From Paracyclopina nana (lineage: Eukaryota; Arthropoda; Copepoda; Cyclopoida; Cyclopettidae), in assembly GCA_019096065.1 (NCBI GenBank), contig JAGUCH010000008.1:4593001-4657000 (forward strand): a stretch of 64,000 nt of DNA. The letters run 5' to 3'. Every line of letters starts with the position of its first letter. The first letter of the stretch is position 1. Below are positions 58,349 to 64,000 of the stretch, in pieces. A model generated the notes under the pieces. That model saw only the letters and a program-made list of their open reading frames with translations. It was not told where the DNA came from and searched no databases. A program made the position numbers and the translations under genes.

Positions 58349-61185
58349 GCAGCAATATCTAAAAAAATTAATTTAAGATCCCAGGTTCATGGCCTTCCTG
58401 TGTCGTGAGGCTCAGTTTTTCTTGTAAGTTACAATATATCAAGCAATCCTTACGGAACAACTATAACTGTAAATTCTAGAACTGGATAAACCAGTGTGAG
58501 AGGGAGCATACGTTGAATTTTGTGTTACACAGTAGTCCTGCAGAAAGCAAGAGCTCAAGGAGACAGCTTTTTCTCTTATGAGGCAATGCTTACGAAATGG
58601 CTTTTTCATCAACTGTTGATTTTGGTAAAGGCTGGTAGATTTTTTAGCAACACCATGCTGTTAAGGAATTGCAGTTAGAACATTCTTATACTTTCTTTCA
58701 CTTTTAAAATCAAGCAATCTTCAATAGAATAACAGCTGAGATTAACCGGAAAGTCAAAGACTGTAATGGCCATGGCTCAAAGGGGTTAATATCTATGTGG
58801 CTGAATATGGCATGCTGTAATTTTGCCGGGACTAGCTCTAAGCTCTCTTGAATATTGGCGTTTCCTGGCTTTCCTCTGCAAATTTGGAAGTCACTAGTAT
58901 AAAGTCTGGAAATCAGCGAGGCTCAGGAGAAGAAAATAATTTAATGTCGGCTTTAAGCTGAAAGGCTAAGCCTATTTAAGTCCTCTTAGATGAAATTAAA
59001 ATGGCTCCCTTAGCAGTTGGCCTTGGAGTGAAAGTGTAAACGAAAAAGTTTCTTCACTTATTTAAGCCTGGTTGTCATCAAAAGCCAACTTTTGGCCAGC
59101 TTGTAGAGAAATCACTGCACTATGTTGGAAATATGCAATTTAGTTTGATACTAGCAATATATTGCAATCGTGCATTGGCTAAATTGAATGCCGGGCTGTC
59201 AGGTTGTCCATTTGTGTTGACATAGCATTATGTACTCTTTTACCTTGGTAATAAAGCAAATAATATGAATCATGCACACAATCCATCCATCAGGCAAGGG
59301 TACAAAGCCAAGATATATGTGTGCAAAGAAGTGAGCTTTGCGCTCAAATTATCTTCCTTTTTTGCCTGAGGCCTCAGAAAACGTTTTTCATGGTGTGGGA
59401 CAGTTAAGAAAACATTTCTCCTAGAAAGAGTCCACATTCTATGTGTAATGCTCAAGAAAGTTTCATTATGCCACCAACATCAATCATATTCGAACAAATA
59501 GTTTCACGCTGAATTAGTCTTCATAAATGATAAAAGGCTTTTTTCACTGCTTAAGTAAAGCCAACCCAGTTTAGTAACTTTTATGGTATTTGAAAACAGT
59601 TCAAGTTGAGTGCGCTGTAGTGCGGGTAAAAGTGAGCGAAAAAGTAGCCTATATATTGTGTGCTTTCTTTACTTTACAGTGGATTTTTTTGCCAGTCTTG
59701 GGCTCAGATTTCCTGAGCATAATCCTTCCTATCATGAAATATTCATTGGCAGTCACCCTCAAAAAGGAGCCTTATACCACTGGCCTGATCTTTGGAAGAA
59801 CTGGTGGTGCTGCGAGAAATGAGAGCTGAGCGCCATCGAAGTAGAGAAAGCTTTCCAAAAGTGGTAGGCTACGGTCCTTGAGTCTGCGAATAGAATTGGA
59901 GCTGAAAACACTTTGGGTAAGAAAACACACAAGATTTTGCTATAACTATATGGAAATTGCGCCACCTAGTATGTGCGAGGCGCGCAAAGTGTGCATAATT
60001 GATCTGACGTTCACGTCTACCTACTGCTACTGAAGAGCTGCAAAACAATTAGGAACACGTGGTGTGGTAGTATGTGACAGAGCGTGAGTGCAAAATTTTG
60101 CTTTTCTACGCTTCCAGATATGACAGAACATGATATTTTGGCTCTAGCACTCGTGCCAAATATTGATGATGCGATGGTTCGCGAAAATGCAGTAATATAG
60201 TGTAGTACTATGCGGAACGCGTTGTTGTTGATTTGCTGTTATGCAGCAAAAGTGTAAAGTAACTTTGCCAACTGTAGAAACTCGGATTGAGTTGCTAGAG
60301 TAAACGAAAGCCGGAGTTGAGCTAATTAATTACTATAATTGTGTGGAGTAACGCGAAATGTCTCCCTACTGCTCCTGGGCAAGTCTGTCACACAAAAGTG
60401 GTCATTATTACTATTTTTTCATGGGAAACAGCTTACCACAATGTTCCAGTGTCAAGTAGTATGTGAGACACTTTAAGCGTGAGTAGTGGCAACAACAATA
60501 GCTTTAGTGTAATGCTTTTAAGGCTTACTGGCGTGTGTAAGGTACAATTTAATACAGAATATAGCACCAGAACGAGTATGTGCTCAATTGTTGAAATTAT
60601 TTTGGGGGCTTTCTTCATTATTACATGACACTGCCTTTGTGTTTTACGTTGCTACAAGAGTCTGACGAAGTGGTAATCTGAGTTCAAAGCGTGGCACCAA
60701 AACTGTATTGAATTCCTTTCAGGCCACAAACTAAAGTAGTGCTTTCAGATCGCATGTAGCGTACGTTTTTTCAACATCCACAATAAATGTGGCATTCCCC
60801 TTATAAATGAATATGAGGAACTCTGTAGCTTTAAAAAATGTACATTTCCTCAATCTTATTTCCAGGTGAAGCTGAAAAGAAGAAGACGACGAAGAAGCAG
60901 TTTATTGGTAAAAAATTACAGCAATATATACCAATGCACGTACCACAAGTATAGTACTGGATATTACTATACACAGTGCTAACGATGACGACGGAAACTT
61001 CCGTGACAAAACTTTTCTGCTACTCCTCCTTATCGGCTACACAGTGCAGGTGTCAACAAGAATTCGATGACAGCTTCGCAAAATAAGCGTTTTCTTCATA
61101 AAAGTTGACCTTAGGCCATACCACCACCGATTTTTTGCCTGGTTTCTTCTCGAAAATTACCTGAAAAACAAGTTGTGTGACAATC
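58349..61185. other. Intergenic with two isolated exon-like segments
   Basis: Two stretches look like splice-flanked coding exons. At 59680-59822, after TTTACAG, the frame reads DFFASLGLRFPEHNPSYHEI and continues with SHPQKGALYHWPDLWKNW to a stop. At 60866-60907, a 42 bp segment lies between TTTCCAG and GTAAAA (EAEKKKTTKKQFI, phase 1 on both sides). Neither can be tied to other exons, and they may be chance. Confidence 0.25.
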
Positions 61186-61243
61186 ATGCTTCCCGAAACT
61201 GGTTGGATCCTTCTCGTGTTGTGCTTTGTCAACAGATTCGCAG
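61186..61243 (+). CDS. Signal-peptide exon of a gene leaving the window
   Basis: ATG followed by MLPETGWILLVLCFVNRFA and a phase-1 G|GTAAGA donor. The 19 residues have a basic/polar start and a strong hydrophobic core, as in a signal peptide. The exon has the same design and phase as the first exon of roundabout (short signal peptide, split Gly codon, GTAAGA). No downstream exon is found before 64000, so the next intron is longer than 2.7 kb. A tandem Robo paralogue is a reasonable guess, because robo genes sit in tandem in some insects. Any secreted or membrane protein with a phase-1 signal exon would also fit. Confidence 0.5.
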
Positions 61244-63232
61244 GTAAGACCGAAATTGCCCACATAATTTGCCTTGTCAATCCGAGAAAGCTGGCCTGAT
61301 GTTGCTTGCTCCCATGGGAACTTTCCCTCCTCTTTCCGCGTTTCTGTCGATTCAGTAGCCGATCGCTTTGTCAAAATCAACCTCTTCAGCTCATTTGTGG
61401 TGAATGTACTTGTCCCTCCATTTGCTTGAGCTACATTTTTTCAGGGGAACTTCTGCACACAGTGCAGAAAAAATGAGCTCAATTCCGAATTGGCGTCCAT
61501 GATAAATGCTCTTCAAAGGTCGGTTATACAGGGGGAAAAATTGTCAATTGACAAGTTTAATAATGACAACAGCGGTAGCAACTTTTCTCTCCTTTTTTGG
61601 TGGCGTTGCCAAATCAAGGAACATGTGGTGGTGAAAAGTGCAGCATTTTCGTCTAAATACAGGGCTGTAAAAAGTTGGCTAAAGCGGTTAAAAAGTTATT
61701 ATTTACCCACCATTATAAAAAGGTGGCGGTCGGTTTTCCCCGTTTTCCCCGTTTTCCCCATGCACTGAAAAGAAGCAAAGAGAGCAAATTCCACATCGAA
61801 TTATCATCATCAATCCTTCTCAATATCTGGCTAGTTGCTGAGATATCTAAAGGAATGGGAAGTATTTTTTTTCGTATGTGCGTGAGCTTCGACTGTATTG
61901 CATAACTCATAATAACGAAAGAAGCCGCATTCTGTGTACTTACACATCTCACAACCTGACACACACAAGTACAGAAAAAAACCAGTAATTTTCGCCTTCT
62001 GAATCATGATAGTATCAAATCTTCATGAATCATAAATTGTGTTTTTGAAGGCCGGCCCTAATTGGATTGCATTTTATATGATTTCGTTTATTGAGTTCGC
62101 CATGGAGGCTTTGAAAAAAAAGCTAACATTCTCATTAGCCAAAAAGCCAACCGGAGAGGGAGCCAAATTGAGATCAAAGCAGTTACTAGTTCTCAAATTG
62201 CTTCTCCATGTTAATGAGGATTAAGAAAGTGAATTTATGTCTGTACCTCCATGAACCAAGCTGGGGGGATTTTATTCAAAAAGGGCCCTTCAGCTATGTA
62301 TGCAGTATAAGGAAAGTTTTTTCAAGAGGGGCCAGGAGATTTTCCCCAAGCTTGTTTTCATTTGGCTTATTGAAGCTTTTGTCTGCGTCGCAGGAAACGA
62401 AGGCTGAGTTTAATTTAAGTTTAAGGGCTTTTGACGAATGACCTTACAAAAGTCCACTACTACTCTCTTTCGCAGCATCGGCCAAATGTCCCTTGGGAGC
62501 ATCGAATGCAGCTCACGTCCTCATTGTTGGACCGTGTCCGACAGAAACAAACACATTGTTTCTTTTCTTCTTGACCATCTTAGTCTGCCATAGAAGTAGG
62601 AGCAGCAGTCGATCTGAGGAAATTGGTCGGAAAATTGCTTCCAGCTCTCTCTCTCTCTCTCCATATAACTGTCGAGTTGGCAACAACTGGCTGTGTGTGT
62701 ATGAAGAAGGTGCAAATTATTGTAATAACCTTACCACCATCAGCCACTTTTTGATTAGAAAGCCATAGTATTGAGAGAGCATGCTGGAAAACCTTGTTTG
62801 TGTGTGGAAGTATTAGCTATACTATATAGTCGTCGTAGTTGCTGTACAACGTGACCCAGGGGGCTATGAAAAGTTGGTGTCACACCGAGCCATTCCAAGC
62901 ACGTTGGGGAAAAATGGGGCAATCCCCCACCCATTCAGATTGAGGAAGAATCCTTGATTTTGACTCGTGAAAAACAGCTGGTGTTGGCAAGATTTGCTTG
63001 AGTGGATTTTTCGCGCACTGATGAGCCATTGTGTGCAAGGTAATTCTACTGTGGCCTCATCAATCCAATGCAATCAAGAGATGAGCTCGAGCTCTAGATG
63101 ATTCAGGCACATGGCCCGAGGCTGAATATGATGGCAAAAAAAGATACTAGTGTAGTAGCAGTACACTGCAAGTAACTTTAATGGAGTCCAAAAGTACTTG
63201 AGAGCCTGAGCTTTTCCTGTACAGACTATGGC
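61244..63232. other. Probable intron of the gene starting at 61186
   Basis: No exon recognised. It contains a 9 bp tandem repeat GTTTTCCCC (three copies, about 61732-61759) and a CT microsatellite (62645-62661). Confidence 0.4.
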
Positions 63233-63235
63233 ATA

Positions 63236-63390
63236 AGCCCGGTTCCAACAACAAAATAAGTATAGTATAAGTACGATTAACCAGTATAGTATGGTACAGC
63301 TGAGCGCGCGAGCTAGCAGGCACCATACTATACTTATAAGTATAAGTAAGGTGTCCATACTATACTGATTTTCATTGTTGGAACCGGGCT
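63236..63390. mobile_element. Short TIR element (155 bp, AGCCCGGTTCC ends)
   Basis: Terminal inverted repeats AGCCCGGTTCCAACAA / TTGTTGGAACCGGGCT are perfect over 16 bases and flanked by ATA on both sides. The interior is made of TATAGTATAAGT-like palindromic blocks, so almost the whole element can fold back. No coding capacity; the superfamily is not clear. Confidence 0.8.
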
Positions 63391-63393
63391 ATA

Positions 63394-64000
63394 GCTAAGC
63401 CCTTCAAAAGAGCCAGATCTGCAAAAAAGCCAAACATCTTTGGCCACAGATTTCGAGGGAAAAGCAATATTTTCTATGCTTCTTACAGAAGATGAGCCTC
63501 ATTCTAGCTTTCCTTTTGGCCGGGAAGAAAATTATGAGCAATTTGCATGTGCTTTTTGGCCAGGTGTTTCATGTGCCATCTCATTTGTTTGGTGTGCCAT
63601 TTATTATTTCCCTGCATATCTGGCGGTGGTACGTGTGGCCATTCGATTTATGTCAGTGGATATTTACAAAAGAGGCCATGATTGACAATTGCTATTGGTG
63701 GTGGTAGCTTTGGTGAGCATGACTAGTTCTGCTGCTGCAAGGAGCCTTGACGACAATTTACTCGGTTTCCTGTCAAACACTCACCAACCAATATAATCAT
63801 TGCATTGCTGCAGCCAAAGGCCGAATTTCTCCGGTTCCTATCTTGCAATGATAAAGTAGCCTTCATTGTGAATTCTGCCGGCATAGGGTCAACAACAAAT
63901 GCAGCAGCACTGGATTTGCCTTGGCCTTGGGGAAATGGCTATCACAATCGATTATTTTAGCTACTCTATACCATTGCTGCAATGCAAGAATCTCAGCTAG
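63394..64000. other. Window end, no gene seen
   Basis: Overlapping plus-strand frames at 63440-63707 have Phe/Trp-rich products with no recognisable family and no consistent splice sites. Confidence 0.4.

Noticed and set aside
1-64000. CRISPR array, operon or other prokaryotic system
   Set aside because: Spliced animal genes throughout. The tandem repeats present have no unique spacers.

Overview
The window comes from a small-intron arthropod nuclear genome. Chitin-binding Rebers-Riddiford cuticle domains, a three-FN3 Roundabout receptor, huntingtin and many 50-66 bp GT-AG introns all fit an arthropod. A crustacean is my guess, but the sequence does not fix the order. I rebuilt gene models by hand from open frames, splice sites and reading phase. 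Every multi-exon model listed with high confidence closes to an exact multiple of three.

Layout. 1-1553: no gene seen. 1554-2057 (-): intronless SFT2 Golgi-traffic protein. 2914-10653 (+): a cuticle protein with four chitin-binding domains. Its signal-peptide exon lies about 5.2 kb upstream of the rest, and that intron holds a separate antisense gene for a secreted orphan protein (5455-7089). The next cuticle intron (8571-9337) has ends that are inverted repeats of each other, and the splice sites sit inside them; it looks like an intron made by a transposable element. 10748-12628 (-): C2H2 zinc-finger protein, head to head with 13107-21750 (+), a complete huntingtin of 2760 residues without a polyglutamine tract and with a GC-AG intron. 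22066-24426 (+): intact gamma-glutamyltranspeptidase whose 3' end runs into a convergent seven-helix receptor (24439-25457, -). 26110-30380 is mostly non-coding. 30381-55482 (+): roundabout (robo), with a signal-peptide exon followed by a 17.8 kb first intron. At 61186 a second phase-1 signal-peptide exon begins a gene that leaves the window, possibly a robo paralogue.

Non-coding DNA is rich in small terminal-inverted-repeat elements. They include a hAT-like MITE with an 8 bp target duplication (55944-56435); a Transib-like element with CACAGTG ends and a 5 bp duplication (57712-58343); two inverted copies of a 412 bp GGCC-ended MITE (28620-29031, 40180-40592), the second nested in a larger foldback; a palindromic array of 25 bp units (31328-31867); a 14 bp minisatellite with an 84 bp higher-order period; and two degenerate tRNA-like sequences.

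The genes do not form a pathway. They are unrelated housekeeping, cuticle and neural-guidance loci. The strongest candidates for something new are the TIR-bounded intron of the cuticle gene, the Transib-like element, and the palindromic array in robo intron 1.
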